From Lipingzhangella_A rawalii (lineage in GTDB: Bacteria > Actinomycetota > Actinomycetes > Streptosporangiales > Streptosporangiaceae): a DNA stretch of 64,000 bases. The notes under the pieces are model-generated. The model worked only from the letters and a program-made list of their open reading frames with translations, did no database searches and was not told the origin of the DNA. The number at the start of each line of letters is the position of its first letter. The first letter of the stretch is position 1. The stretch lies in NCBI RefSeq assembly GCF_031628175.1, contig NZ_JAVLVT010000009.1, positions 118,596-182,595 of the forward strand, read 5' to 3'. This document shows positions 28,920-37,644 of the stretch, piece by piece. The translations under genes and the position numbers were made by a program.

Positions 28920-29825
28920 GTGAGTGCGGGTTACAACCCGACCGTCCGGCGACGCCGTCTCGGAGTGGAACTCCGACGACTCCGGGAAGCCGCAGCCCTG
29001 ACCGGTGAGGAGGCTGCGGCACGGATGCGCTGGTCCGGAAGCAAACTGTCTCGGATCGAACGTGGCCAGGTCGCCTCCAACTCCGATGACGTTCGGGATC
29101 TCCTGGACCTGTACGGGGTCACGGACGAGACCCTGCGGGAGAGCCTGGTCACACTGGCCCGCGAGTCCCGCCGTCGCGGTTGGTGGCACGTGTACGGCGA
29201 CGTGCTGCCCGAACACTTCGAGGTTTACCTCGGTCTCGAACCAGAAGCCAGCACCCTCCGCTTCTACCAGGCCCAGATCGTGCCCGGTCTACTCCAGACG
29301 GAGTCCTACGCACGGGAACTGATGCAGGCTCACCCACTGCCGGTCGACCCCGACGAGGTCAGCCGGCGCGCCGAACTCCGGATCCGCAGACAGGAACTCC
29401 TCGCCCGGGAACACCCGCCACAGGTCTGGGTGGTCCTCGACGAAGCGGTTGTCCAGCGCACCCCATGCACGGGGACCGTCCTGGCTGACCAACTGCACCA
29501 CCTCATCGAGATGAGTCGAAAGCCGCACATCACGCTCCAGCTTCTCCCCTTCAGCTGCGGCGTGCACTCCGGCCTGAACGGTTCCTTCGACATCCTCGAG
29601 TTCACCGAGTCGGATATCCACGCACCGAAGCTCGTTCACCTGGAGAATCTGACCAGCAGCCTCTACATAGAACGGGCGCACGAAGTGCGGCACTACACGG
29701 TGGCCTTCGAACACCTGCGTACGGCCGCATTGCACCCCGTGGCAACACGGGAGTTCCTGGCCGGGGTGGAACAACGCATCCGGCCAGCGCACGGAGGAGA
29801 AAACAGGGAAGGGGGCGCGGGATGA
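28920..29825 (+). CDS. XRE-family regulator with DUF5753 domain
   Basis: A 301-residue regulator of the actinomycete WhiJ type. The N-terminal helix-turn-helix includes LGVELRRLREAAALTGEEAA and RMRWSGSKLSRIERGQ (about residues 15-50). The remainder is the DUF5753 ligand-like domain, with YQAQIVPGLLQTESYARELM and EMSRKPHITLQLLPFSCG. GTG 28920 follows AAGGAGG at the proper distance (5 bases). TTGACA at 28833-28838 may be its -35. It overlaps a DUF397 gene by ATGA. Pairs of this kind are numerous in morphologically complex actinobacteria and several affect development. The partner is thought to act as an antagonist. Confidence 0.9.
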   Translation: MSAGYNPTVRRRRLGVELRRLREAAALTGEEAAARMRWSGSKLSRIERGQVASNSDDVRDLLDLYGVTDETLRESLVTLARESRRRGWWHVYGDVLPEHFEVYLGLEPEASTLRFYQAQIVPGLLQTESYARELMQAHPLPVDPDEVSRRAELRIRRQELLAREHPPQVWVVLDEAVVQRTPCTGTVLADQLHHLIEMSRKPHITLQLLPFSCGVHSGLNGSFDILEFTESDIHAPKLVHLENLTSSLYIERAHEVRHYTVAFEHLRTAALHPVATREFLAGVEQRIRPAHGGENREGGAG

Positions 29826-30028
29826 CCGCGTATCAGAGCACATCGCAGGACCTGCCGTGGCGGACCAGTTCCTACAGCAGCACCGGAGGGGGACAGTGCG
29901 TCGAGGTGGCACCCACCGCAACGGCGGTCGCGGTACGGGATTCTCGACGTCCGCAGGACGTCGTCCTCCAGTTCTCGAACACGGAATGGTCCGACTTCCT
30001 CTCGGGTGTCGTGCACGGGGACGTGTGA
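29822..30028 (+). CDS. DUF397 small protein, partner of the XRE regulator
   Basis: A 68-residue DUF397 protein. WRTSSYSSTGGGQCVEVA is the family hallmark and VAVRDSRRP the second conserved piece. ATG 29822 overlaps the stop of the XRE gene by ATGA, so the two are translated in a fixed ratio. Members of the family are proposed to modulate their paired DUF5753 regulator. In some studied pairs they have been viewed as toxin- or antitoxin-like. There is no DNA-binding motif. Specificity should be for the adjacent regulator. Confidence 0.9.
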   Translation: MTAYQSTSQDLPWRTSSYSSTGGGQCVEVAPTATAVAVRDSRRPQDVVLQFSNTEWSDFLSGVVHGDV

Positions 30029-30071
30029 CCCGGTGACGTGTAGCTGAGCCGAGAGGCCCCGACAGCACGGT

Positions 30072-30103
30072 GCACTCACCCGGGCCGTGGCCCGGGTGAG
30101 TGC
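30072..30103. terminator. 15-bp stem terminator between DUF397 and malic enzyme genes
   Basis: GCACTCACCCGGGCC and its exact reverse complement flank a two-base GT centre. It lies 43 bases after the DUF397 stop and downstream of the convergent malic enzyme gene, so it may act on both strands. Confidence 0.78.
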
Positions 30104-30257
30104 CGTGGTGCCAACGCGATGGCAGTGGGGCGGAAACGCAGCGGCAGACTCCGCCGCACCCGGCTGCGGCCCCGGCAGTGCCGGCAGTGCCGGCCCGACA
30201 ACCGGAACCGGGCGTGTCCGTCCCCGGCTCGTCCCCCCGGTATTTGGGGCAACCCGA

Positions 30258-31439
30258 CTATCCGCGGGCCACACCCTCCGCGCGGGCCTGGACGCGCACG
30301 GCCTCGGCGATCGCCGGGACAACGCGGGTGTCGAACGCGCTGGGGATGATGTAGTCCGCGGCGAGATCCTCGCCCACCAGTCCGGCGAGGGCATCGGCCG
30401 CGGCCAGTTTCATGCCCTCGGTGATGTCACTGGCGCGCACATCCAACGCGCCCCGGAAGATACCGGGGAAGGCCAGCACGTTGTTGATCTGGTTGGGGAA
30501 GTCACTGCGGCCGGTGGCCACCACACTCGCGTAGGTCTGGGCGATGTCCGGGTGCACCTCCGGGTTGGGGTTGGCCATGGCGCAGATGATGGCCTGGGGT
30601 GCCATCGTGGCCACAACCTCCTCCGGAACCTCACCCGAGGACAGTCCGATGAAGACGTCCGCCCCGTTCAGGGCTCCCTCGATGGATCCGCGCAGCCCAG
30701 CCCGGTTGCTGTCGGCCGCGATCGCCGCCTTCTCGGGGGTGAGCCCCTCCCGTCCCGCGTAGATGAGCCCCTTGCTGTCGGCGACCGCGAGGTCCCCGAT
30801 CCCGGCGTTGAGCAGGATCCGGGAGACGGCCAGCCCCGAGGCCCCGGCTCCGGAGACGACGGCGCGCAGGTCGCCGAGGCTGCGACCCGTGAACCGGGCC
30901 GCGTTCTGGAGAGCGGCGAGGACGACGATGGCGGTGCCGTGCTGATCGTCGTGGAACACCGGAATCTCCAACCGATCCCGCAGTCGCCGTTCGATCTCGA
31001 AGCAGCGTGGGGCGGCGATGTCCTCCAGGTTGATCCCGCCGAAACTGGGCGCCATCCGCGCCACGGTCTCCACGAACTCGTCCACGTCGCTACAGGTGAG
31101 TGCCACCGGAACCGAGTCGAGCCCACCGAACTCCCGGAAAAGCAGAGACTTGCCCTCCATCACCGGCAGGGACGCCTCCGGGCCGATGTTGCCCAAGCCC
31201 AGAACCGCGGTGCCGTCCGTGACGACGGCGACGACGTTGTTCTTCCAGGTGTAGTCATTGACCAGCTCCCCCTCCTCAGCGATGGCGCTGCACACCCGGG
31301 CGACGCCGGGAGTGTAGGCCAGCGCCAGGTCGGCGTGGCTGGTCACCTCAACGGCGGAACGCACCTCGAGCTTTCCGCCCTCGTGCAGGGTGAACGCGGG
31401 ATCGGAGTTACGGTTTGTCTGCTCAGCTTGCGTAGTCAC
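30258..31439 (-). CDS. NAD(P)-dependent malic enzyme
   Basis: A 393-residue short-form malic enzyme that oxidatively decarboxylates malate to pyruvate. The N-terminal domain has LALAYTPGVARVCSAIAE and DGTAVLGLGNIGPEASLPVMEG. The catalytic Lys lies in VMEGKSLLF and the metal-binding acids in NLEDIAAPRCFEIE with PVFHDDQHGTA. The Rossmann part follows (VVSGAGASGLAVSRILL). The length equals that of bacterial MaeB-like enzymes lacking the phosphotransacetylase domain. GTG 31439 gives MTTQAEQ. Only a weak GGGAA precedes it, and the open frame beyond it is not conserved. It stands alone. Cofactor preference cannot be set from sequence. Confidence 0.92.
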   Translation of the reverse strand: MTTQAEQTNRNSDPAFTLHEGGKLEVRSAVEVTSHADLALAYTPGVARVCSAIAEEGELVNDYTWKNNVVAVVTDGTAVLGLGNIGPEASLPVMEGKSLLFREFGGLDSVPVALTCSDVDEFVETVARMAPSFGGINLEDIAAPRCFEIERRLRDRLEIPVFHDDQHGTAIVVLAALQNAARFTGRSLGDLRAVVSGAGASGLAVSRILLNAGIGDLAVADSKGLIYAGREGLTPEKAAIAADSNRAGLRGSIEGALNGADVFIGLSSGEVPEEVVATMAPQAIICAMANPNPEVHPDIAQTYASVVATGRSDFPNQINNVLAFPGIFRGALDVRASDITEGMKLAAADALAGLVGEDLAADYIIPSAFDTRVVPAIAEAVRVQARAEGVARG

Positions 31440-31937
31440 GCGAATTCCCGTCGACGCTAGGGTCCCCGTCCGAACTCGGACGAAGACGACTTCTCGTGCG
31501 TCCGGTGGCTCCCGGAACCGGATCGCGCTGTCACGCGGGGGTCGGTTCCTCTCATGCCGGCCACACGCCTCGGACGCAGCGCGTGCGGAGCGTGCTCGTG
31601 GTTGTGCCCACTCCGCCGTCTCGGGAAGGGTGACCCGTGGTGGTCCCACACCCGGACGGCTCCCTCGGCTCTGGCCATGGCCGCGGCCAGTGAGGGTCGG
31701 CTCCGCGGTTCTTCGGTGAAACTCGGCGCTGCTGATCACTTCGGGGGTTGGCCCGTTATCCAATCATCTCACAAAGGTAACCGAGGCAACACTCCGGATC
31801 GGTCACGATAAGGACGAGTCCGGGATACCCCACGCCTGCGGCCGGCCCGTGGTGGGGCGGCGCACCGTGGAACCACGCACTACGATGCAGACCCCAGCGA
31901 GACACGCACAATGATGCAGAACGACGAGGAGGCCGAC
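31440..31937. other. Divergent intergenic region, malic enzyme / ABC transporter
   Basis: Almost 500 bases without a supported gene. The stretch 31745-31820 is relatively A/T-rich and probably contains the promoter of the ABC operon. I could not fix -35/-10 elements. Open frames crossing the region overlap the flanking genes out of frame and have no domain features. Confidence 0.4.
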
Positions 31938-32855
31938 ATGGCAGGCAGTCCCACTCGCCGCTCCCATCGCCGCACCACGGTGATAGGAGCGACCGCACTG
32001 GCATCGATGCTGGTGGCGGCCGGGTGTGGCAACGGTGAGGACGCCGAGGAACCTGAGGCTCCCGAAGTCGAGGCCGACGAGGAGCTTGCCGCGATGGTTC
32101 CCGACGAGTTCCGCGAGGCCGAGGAGTTCGTGGTCGGGGTGAACGCCGAATATCCCCCGGGGGAGTTCCTGGACGACGACCAGGAGACGATCGTCGGATT
32201 CAACGTGGACCTGTTCGATGCGGTGGCGGACAAGCTCGATCTGGACGTGCGGTGGGAAAACGCTCCCTTCGACAACATCATCATCGGTGTGGACTCCGGT
32301 GAGTACGACGCGGGCGTCTCCTCCTTCACCATCAACGAGGACCGCCTCGAACAGGTGAACATGGTGAGCTACTTCACCGTGGGCACCCAGTGGTTCACCC
32401 GCTCCGGGAACCCGGACGACGTCGACCCCGACAACGCCTGCGGGCTGAACATCGCCGTGGAGACCGCCACCGTCCAGGTAGAGGACCTCGAGGCCCGCAG
32501 CGAGGAGTGTGTGGAGGCCGGCGAGGAGGAGATCTCCATCGAGGAGTTCCCCAGCCAGGAGAACGCCAACGAGACCGTGGTCTCCGGAGTGAACCACGCG
32601 GGCCTGGCGGACATGCCCGTGGTGGCCTACGCCGTGGAGCTGACCGACGGCCAGTTGGAAACCCTCGGTGAGCAGTACGAGGCGGCGCCGTATGGGGCCG
32701 TGGTCCACGAGGACCAGGACGAGCTCGCCGAGGCCATCCGTGCCGGCTACGAGGCCATCATCGAGGACGGCGTCTACGACGAGGTTCTCGACGAGTGGGA
32801 CGTCACTGAGGGAGCAATCACAGAGCCGCAGGTCAATCCCGACCTCGACGAGTAG
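31938..32855 (+). CDS. Amino-acid ABC transporter substrate-binding lipoprotein
   Basis: A 305-residue family-3 solute-binding protein. The signal peptide ends in a lipobox, SMLVAAGC, so the mature protein would be lipid-anchored at Cys about 32. The binding fold shows VVGVNAEYPPGEFLDDD, VGFNVDLFDAVADKLDLDV and FDNIIIGVDSGEYDAG, as in polar amino-acid binding proteins. The mature protein is extremely rich in Glu and Asp. ATG 31938 has GAGGAGG 5-6 bases upstream. An ATG at 31911 lacks a site. It is first in a three-gene operon with permease and ATPase. The ligand is probably a polar or charged amino acid, inferred from family. Confidence 0.92.
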   Translation: MAGSPTRRSHRRTTVIGATALASMLVAAGCGNGEDAEEPEAPEVEADEELAAMVPDEFREAEEFVVGVNAEYPPGEFLDDDQETIVGFNVDLFDAVADKLDLDVRWENAPFDNIIIGVDSGEYDAGVSSFTINEDRLEQVNMVSYFTVGTQWFTRSGNPDDVDPDNACGLNIAVETATVQVEDLEARSEECVEAGEEEISIEEFPSQENANETVVSGVNHAGLADMPVVAYAVELTDGQLETLGEQYEAAPYGAVVHEDQDELAEAIRAGYEAIIEDGVYDEVLDEWDVTEGAITEPQVNPDLDE

Positions 32856-32870
32856 GTAGGGTCCTCGGAC

Positions 32871-33896
32871 GTGACATCCTCCTCCGCGGACAACGCCGGC
32901 GGCGTACACGCCGCCGGCAACCAGCCACCCAGAACGGACTCCGGTGGTGCCGACAGTGCCGGCGGCATCACCGACGCTGGCGGCACTGTCGGCACCGCCG
33001 ACGGGCCACCTCCCGAGGAGATCCGGGCCATCCCGGTCCGACACCCCGGCCGCTGGCTCGCTGCCCTGGTCTGCATGGTCCTGGCCGCGCAGTTCGTACA
33101 CATGTTGCTGACGAATCCCGCATTCCAGTGGGACTTCATGTTCGACAACATGTTCACCGAACCCGTGCTCATCGGGGTCCGCACCACCCTCCTGCTGACG
33201 GTGCTCGCGATGCTCATCGGCATCGTGCTGGGGATCCTGGCCGCCGTGATGCGCCTGTCCGGAAACCCGGTACTGGCAACACTGGCCTGGCTGTACACCT
33301 GGGTGTTCCGTGCGGTACCCCGGCTGGTACTCGCGGTCCTGTTCGGCAATATCGCGATCCTGTACGGAACCATCGAGTTCGGCATCCCGTTCGACCACTA
33401 CTGGATGCCGCTCCTCGGCCTGGAGGGCGAGGCCCGGATCTTCGGAATCGAGACCCGCACCTACCTCCGCGGGTTCACGGCGGGGCTGCTGGCCCTGGCC
33501 CTGTCCGAGGGGGCCTACATGGCGGAGATCGTTCGGGCTGGGCTCCAGTCCGTGGACCGGGGACAGACCGAGGCCGCCCAGGCTCTGGGCCTGCGCCGGT
33601 CGACGATCCTGCGCCGGATCACCCTGCCACAGGCGCTACGGGTCATCATTCCGCCGACCGGAAACGAGACCGTGGCCATGCTCAAGGACACCGCGCTCGT
33701 GGCCTACGTGCCCGTGACGACGGAGCTGTTCTTCCAGCTGAACAACATCGGTGCACGTACCTTCAACCTGTTTCCGATGTTGGTGGCGGCCTGCCTGTGG
33801 TATCTCGCCATCACGAGCCTGTTCATGATTGGCCAGTACTTCCTCGAACGTTCGTTCCACCAGGGGGAACGCGGCACCACAGTTCCTACCAACTAG
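32871..33896 (+). CDS. Amino-acid ABC transporter permease (HisM/GlnP family)
   Basis: A 341-residue permease with an unusual 60-residue Gly/Ala-rich cytoplasmic head before the first membrane segment (WLAALVCMVLAAQFVHMLL). The His/Glu/Gln/Arg/opine permease domain includes GVRTTLLLTVLAMLIGIVLG and the EAA loop EAAQALGLRRSTILRRITLP that docks the ATPase. Around five segments are visible. GTG 32871 is 15 bases after the lipoprotein gene, and the only ribosome-site candidate is GTAGGGT. The first 130 bases of the gene form two strong hairpins (32895-32918 and 32942-33000), which could lower permease expression relative to the lipoprotein. It works with the genes at 31938 and 33919. Confidence 0.92.
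   Translation: MTSSSADNAGGVHAAGNQPPRTDSGGADSAGGITDAGGTVGTADGPPPEEIRAIPVRHPGRWLAALVCMVLAAQFVHMLLTNPAFQWDFMFDNMFTEPVLIGVRTTLLLTVLAMLIGIVLGILAAVMRLSGNPVLATLAWLYTWVFRAVPRLVLAVLFGNIAILYGTIEFGIPFDHYWMPLLGLEGEARIFGIETRTYLRGFTAGLLALALSEGAYMAEIVRAGLQSVDRGQTEAAQALGLRRSTILRRITLPQALRVIIPPTGNETVAMLKDTALVAYVPVTTELFFQLNNIGARTFNLFPMLVAACLWYLAITSLFMIGQYFLERSFHQGERGTTVPTN
32895..33000. promoter_or_regulatory. Two hairpins in the 5' coding end of the permease gene
   Basis: Hairpin 1: GCCGGCGGCG (32895-32904) pairs with CGCCGCCGGC (32909-32918) over a TACA loop. Hairpin 2: 32946-32961 (GGTGCCGACAGTGCCG) pairs perfectly with 32981-32996. It extends to 32942/33000 through one G-U pair, giving a 20-bp stem with a 19-base loop. 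Both lie in codons for the non-conserved head of the permease. Confidence 0.75.
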
Positions 33897-33918
33897 AAGC
33901 ACGAGGCACCTACCAGCA

Positions 33919-34728
33919 ATGCCAGTAGCGCACGGGCATCCCGAAGCCACCCCCAGCTCCGAAAACATGGTTGTGGCCGAACGCGTGTACAAGCGCTTCG
34001 GTCGACTCCCGGTCCTCCAGGGAATCGACCTGCGGGTGCGCCGGGGCGAGGTCATGTGTGTCATGGGCCCCTCCGGTTCGGGAAAGTCCACGTTCCTGCG
34101 CTGTGTGAACCATCTGGAGAAGATCAATGCCGGCCGGCTGTGGGTCGACGGTCAGTTGATGGGCTACCGCCAGAAAGGCGGAAAGCTGTACGAGCTCCAC
34201 GACCGTGAGGTGGCGGCACAGCGGCGCAACATCGGGATGGTGTTCCAGAACTTCAATCTGTTCCCGCACATGTCGGTGTTGGGCAATGTGGTGGAGGCGC
34301 CACTCCAGGCCCGAGGTCGGCGGGGCGGCACCCGCTCCCAGATTCAGCAGCACGCCCTGGAGCTCTTGGATCGGGTCGGACTCGCCAACAAGGCGCGGGC
34401 CTACCCGCGCCAGCTCTCGGGCGGGCAACAGCAGCGCGTCGCCATCGCCCGGGCCTTGGCAATGAACCCCGCACTGATGCTGTTCGACGAGCCGACCAGT
34501 GCCCTCGACCCGGAACTGGTCGGGGACGTCCTCGATGTGATGCGGGATCTGGCCAGCGAGGGCATGACGATGATCGTGGTCACGCACGAGGTCGGCTTCG
34601 CCCGCGAGGTCGCGGACAGCTTCGTCTTCATGGACGAGGGTGTGGTGGTCGAGTCCGGGGCGCCCCGCGAGGTCCTGGGAAACCCGCAGCACGAACGCAC
34701 CCGCAGCTTCCTCTCCAAGGTGCTCTAG
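33919..34728 (+). CDS. Amino-acid ABC transporter ATP-binding protein
   Basis: A 269-residue ATPase of the GlnQ/HisP type. It shows Walker A MGPSGSGKSTFLRCVN, the Q-loop in GMVFQNFNLFPHMSV, signature LSGGQQQRVAIARAL, Walker B LMLFDEPTSALDPE and the H-loop VTHEVGF. ATG 33919 was chosen as the first methionine after the permease stop (22 bases), with GAGG 12 bases before it. ATG 33967 is the shorter alternative and would start MVVAERVYKRFG, nearer the usual family start. It completes the transporter with the lipoprotein and permease. No terminator-like hairpin is obvious behind it. Confidence 0.92.
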   Translation: MPVAHGHPEATPSSENMVVAERVYKRFGRLPVLQGIDLRVRRGEVMCVMGPSGSGKSTFLRCVNHLEKINAGRLWVDGQLMGYRQKGGKLYELHDREVAAQRRNIGMVFQNFNLFPHMSVLGNVVEAPLQARGRRGGTRSQIQQHALELLDRVGLANKARAYPRQLSGGQQQRVAIARALAMNPALMLFDEPTSALDPELVGDVLDVMRDLASEGMTMIVVTHEVGFAREVADSFVFMDEGVVVESGAPREVLGNPQHERTRSFLSKVL

Positions 34729-34870
34729 AGACGGACCGGTCCCGTGTGCGGCGGCACCACGCAGGTCACCGGCCTCGACGCATACACGCCTTCCTCGACG
34801 TCCCCGCAACTGGGGTCAAACAAGATAGATTGCTCCCAAGCGACGAACTCGCTTCCAGTAGAGGAGGGAC

Positions 34871-35284
34871 GTGACTGAGGAAATCGCTGTGCCCACCGGG
34901 GTACGGGATGCGGTGACCGTCCGGATGCCGGCCGACAGTGCTTACCTGTCCGTCCTCCGTACGGCTACCGCCGGGCTCGCGGCGCGCCTGGACTTCACAC
35001 TCGACGAGATCGAGGATCTGCGGATCGGGGTGGACGAGGCCTGCGCGATGCTCCTGGCGCAGGCGCTGCCCGGAACGGATCTGACTACCGAGTTCGAGCT
35101 GACCGGGGACGGGATGCGCGTAGCGGTCTCGGTTCTCACGGCCGATGGGCGGCTTCCCGCACAGGACACCTTCGCGTGGACCGTGTTGTCCGCGCTCGCC
35201 GGCGATGTGGACACACACACGGGCGTGGATGACCGGGTGGTCATCGTCCTCCATAAGCGCCGCGGCTCTACGGAGTCGGTATGA
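34871..35284 (+). CDS. RsbW-like anti-sigma factor (HATPase fold)
   Basis: A 137-residue GHKL-fold protein of the RsbW/SpoIIAB class, expected to hold the sigma factor encoded next. The opening VTVRMPADSAYLSVLRTATAGLAAR and IEDLRIGVDEACAMLLAQAL follow the actinobacterial subgroup (Streptomyces RsbA, mycobacterial UsfX). The N-box asparagine found in Bacillus RsbW (EACTN) is replaced here (EACAM), so the usual Mg-ATP-dependent kinase activity is doubtful. GTG 34871 has GAGGAGGG just upstream. Its stop overlaps the sigma gene start by ATGA. No anti-anti-sigma gene is adjacent. Confidence 0.88.
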   Translation: MTEEIAVPTGVRDAVTVRMPADSAYLSVLRTATAGLAARLDFTLDEIEDLRIGVDEACAMLLAQALPGTDLTTEFELTGDGMRVAVSVLTADGRLPAQDTFAWTVLSALAGDVDTHTGVDDRVVIVLHKRRGSTESV

Positions 35285-36084
35285 GCGAGAGGGGGCTCAC
35301 GCTGACCGCGAAGGCGACGCATGGCGTTCCTGACCGGGCCCGCGCGCGGGAGCTGTTCGAACGGCTGGGCGAGTTGGATGAGGACGCGCCCGAACGTCAG
35401 CAGATCCGCGACGAGTTGGTGGAGCTACACCTGCCACTCGTGGAATATCTGGCGCGGCGCTTCCGCAATCGGGGGGAGTGGCTCGACGATCTCACTCAGG
35501 TGGCCACGATCGGGCTGATCAAGTCGATCGATCGGTTCGATCTGGACCGAGGGGTCGAGTTCTCCACCTACGCAACCCCCACTATCGTCGGTGAGATCAA
35601 GCGACACTTCCGCGACAAGGGATGGGCGGTCCGGGTTCCACGACGGCTCCAGGAACTCAAACTGTCTCTGACGAAAGCCGTGAGTGACCTGTCCCAACGG
35701 GAGGGTCGCGCGCCCACGGTGCACGAACTCGCCGACCATCTCAACATGTCGGAGGAGGACGTCCTCGAGGGGCTGGAGTCCGCGAACGCCTACTCGACCG
35801 TGTCCCTGGACGCCCCCGACTCCGGGGATGATGACGCCCCGGCCGTCGCGGACTCGCTGGGGATCGTGGACGACTCGCTGGAGGGAGTGGAGTACCGGGA
35901 GTCGCTGAAACCCCTCCTGGAGGGGCTGCCGCCCCGAGAGAAGCGCATCCTGCTACTGCGCTTCTTCGGGAACATGACCCAGTCGCAGATCGCCGCCGAA
36001 CTGGGGATCTCCCAGATGCACGTCTCGCGGCTGCTGGCACGAACCCTGGCACAGCTCCGCCAGGCTCTCACCACCGAGGAATAG
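35281..36084 (+). CDS. SigB/SigF-family alternative sigma factor
   Basis: A 267-residue stress-type sigma factor. Region 2 shows LVEYLARRFRNRGEWLDDLTQVATIGLIKSIDRFDLDRG then VEFSTYATPTIVGEIKRHFRDKGW, which binds the -10. Region 3 includes RAPTVHELADHLNMSEEDV and region 4 FGNMTQSQIAAELGISQMHVSRLLARTL, which binds the -35. It starts in the ATGA overlap with the anti-sigma gene, standard for partner-switching loci. The group governs osmotic, oxidative or developmental responses in actinobacteria. No promoter of the GTTT-N15-GGGTAT type was found upstream of the pair, so self-activation is not evident. Confidence 0.93.
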   Translation: MSERGLTLTAKATHGVPDRARARELFERLGELDEDAPERQQIRDELVELHLPLVEYLARRFRNRGEWLDDLTQVATIGLIKSIDRFDLDRGVEFSTYATPTIVGEIKRHFRDKGWAVRVPRRLQELKLSLTKAVSDLSQREGRAPTVHELADHLNMSEEDVLEGLESANAYSTVSLDAPDSGDDDAPAVADSLGIVDDSLEGVEYRESLKPLLEGLPPREKRILLLRFFGNMTQSQIAAELGISQMHVSRLLARTLAQLRQALTTEE

Positions 36085-36174
36085 GGCGGGCCTGGACCGC
36101 ACACCGTCGCAGCGGGCCGGAACGAGGCAGCTGGGTCCTGGCTCGCCGGGCCAGGTACAGCGGCTCCGGACGGG

Positions 36175-36642
36175 TCAGTCTCCGGAGCGAGGGCCTCGAG
36201 GTGGCGACGACCGGGGCCGCGACCCGTCCGCAGATCCCTCCTCGGCGGTGCTGCCGCCATGTTCTTCCGGGAACAGCGCCGTGGTCGTGGCGGGGGCCAG
36301 TACGCAGCCCAGGGTGACGGCCGAGAGCAGCCCCAACGCGGCGCCGAGTGTGTAGGGCTCCGCGGTCAGTTGGTACCAGGCGATTCCGAGCGCGAACAGC
36401 TGGGTGAGAACCACCGGTGTGCGCGCCCAGTTCCGGCGGGTGAACAATCCCCAAGCTGCCAGGCAGAGCACAACACCAGTGCCGACGGCGAAGAGGGCCA
36501 CCCCGAACGCGGCCATGAGATCCTCGGCGTGTCCCAGGGTGGTGAGGACCAGCCAGAACAGGCCCGCCCCCGCGAGTGCGACTCCGTAGAGGGCCTCCAC
36601 AGCGGCGGCGAATACGAGTGTGAGCGGACGGCGAAACACCAC
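36175..36642 (-). CDS. Small integral membrane protein, leaderless
   Basis: A 155-residue protein with four hydrophobic segments, starting FRRPLTLVFAAAVEALYGVA, and a polar Gly/Ser/Pro-rich tail. I do not recognise a named family. GTG at 36642 is preceded, 7 bases upstream, by TAGAGT (36655-36650), so I take it as a leaderless start. The GTG at 36639 is equivalent within one codon. Longer frames upstream run across the neighbouring promoter. It is divergent from the lipid kinase and separated from it by only 66 bases, which hold both promoters. Function unknown. Membrane location is the only safe inference. Confidence 0.65.
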   Translation of the reverse strand: MVFRRPLTLVFAAAVEALYGVALAGAGLFWLVLTTLGHAEDLMAAFGVALFAVGTGVVLCLAAWGLFTRRNWARTPVVLTQLFALGIAWYQLTAEPYTLGAALGLLSAVTLGCVLAPATTTALFPEEHGGSTAEEGSADGSRPRSSPPRGPRSGD

Positions 36643-36708
36643 ACCAGGCACTCTACCCGCCCGCGGCGCTCGGTGACCGGCCACGATCCGGTTGCGTACA
36701 CTGCCGGT

Positions 36709-37644
36709 GTGCGCGGACTCTTCATCGTCAACCCACGGGCCACCTCGACGACAACGCGGGCGCGAGACGTCATCGTGCGTGCGTTCGCCAGCGAACTGGA
36801 GCTGCGCGTTACCCACACCGCGCACCGCGGGCACGCCACCGAGCTGGCCCGAGCGGCAAGCCAGGCCGGCGACGACGTCGTCGTGTGCCTGGGTGGGGAC
36901 GGCACCGTCAACGAGGCCGCAAACGGGATCCTGGAGACTCCCGCGGGTCAGCGTCCGCTCCTGGCCGCGCTTCCGGGGGGCAGCGCCAATGTCTTCGTTC
37001 GCTCCCTCGGGCTACCCGCCGATCCGATCGAAGCCAGCGGCGCGATCCTGGAGTCCCTGCGTCGGAATTCCCCCCGCACCATCGGCGTGGGTCGGCTGGA
37101 CGACGGGATCACTCTGCGTCATTTCCTGTTCTGCGCCGGCCTGGGTTGGGATGCCAGCGTGATTCGGGCCGTGGAGAAACAACGCCGTTCTGGCGCCCGG
37201 GCCTCACCCGCACGGTACGCGGCCGCCGCGGTGCGCGTATTCCTCGCCGAGCGGACACTGCGCGCACCCGCGGTGAGCCTGGAGATTCCCGGCCATCCCC
37301 CGCTTGAGAATCTGCAACTGGCCCTGGTGACGAATACCACGCCCTGGACCTACGCAGGCGCCGTTCCGATCCAGCCGACACCGCGGGCGCGGTTCGACCT
37401 CGGCTTGGACGCATTCGCGACGACGCGGCTGGACCCGGCGACGGCTCTGTGGCTGGTCGGCCAGATGGTCCGCCCGAGCGGCCTGTCCGATCGAGGTCGC
37501 GGCTATGTGAGCTGGCACGATGAGGCGGAAATCACCCTGCGTGCCACCCCCGGGCACCCCCTCCAGATCGACGGAGAGTATCTCGGGGAACGGCAATACG
37601 CACATTTCACCGCGATTCCAAATGCATTACAAATCGTGGAGTAA
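36709..37644 (+). CDS. Diacylglycerol/lipid kinase (DagK/YegS family)
   Basis: A 311-residue soluble lipid kinase. LFIVNPRATSTTT opens the nucleotide-binding domain. VVVCLGGDGTVNEAANGI carries the GGDGT motif that binds ATP phosphate and ALPGGSANVFVRSLGL the second loop. The C-terminal beta-sandwich follows, ending with LQIDGEYLGERQ. It phosphorylates diacylglycerol, sphingosine-like lipids or a polyprenol. The exact substrate is open. GTG 36709 stands 6 bases after TACACT (36697-36702), implying a leaderless mRNA. It is complete relative to the family's 290-320 residues. Confidence 0.9.
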   Translation: MRGLFIVNPRATSTTTRARDVIVRAFASELELRVTHTAHRGHATELARAASQAGDDVVVCLGGDGTVNEAANGILETPAGQRPLLAALPGGSANVFVRSLGLPADPIEASGAILESLRRNSPRTIGVGRLDDGITLRHFLFCAGLGWDASVIRAVEKQRRSGARASPARYAAAAVRVFLAERTLRAPAVSLEIPGHPPLENLQLALVTNTTPWTYAGAVPIQPTPRARFDLGLDAFATTRLDPATALWLVGQMVRPSGLSDRGRGYVSWHDEAEITLRATPGHPLQIDGEYLGERQYAHFTAIPNALQIVE

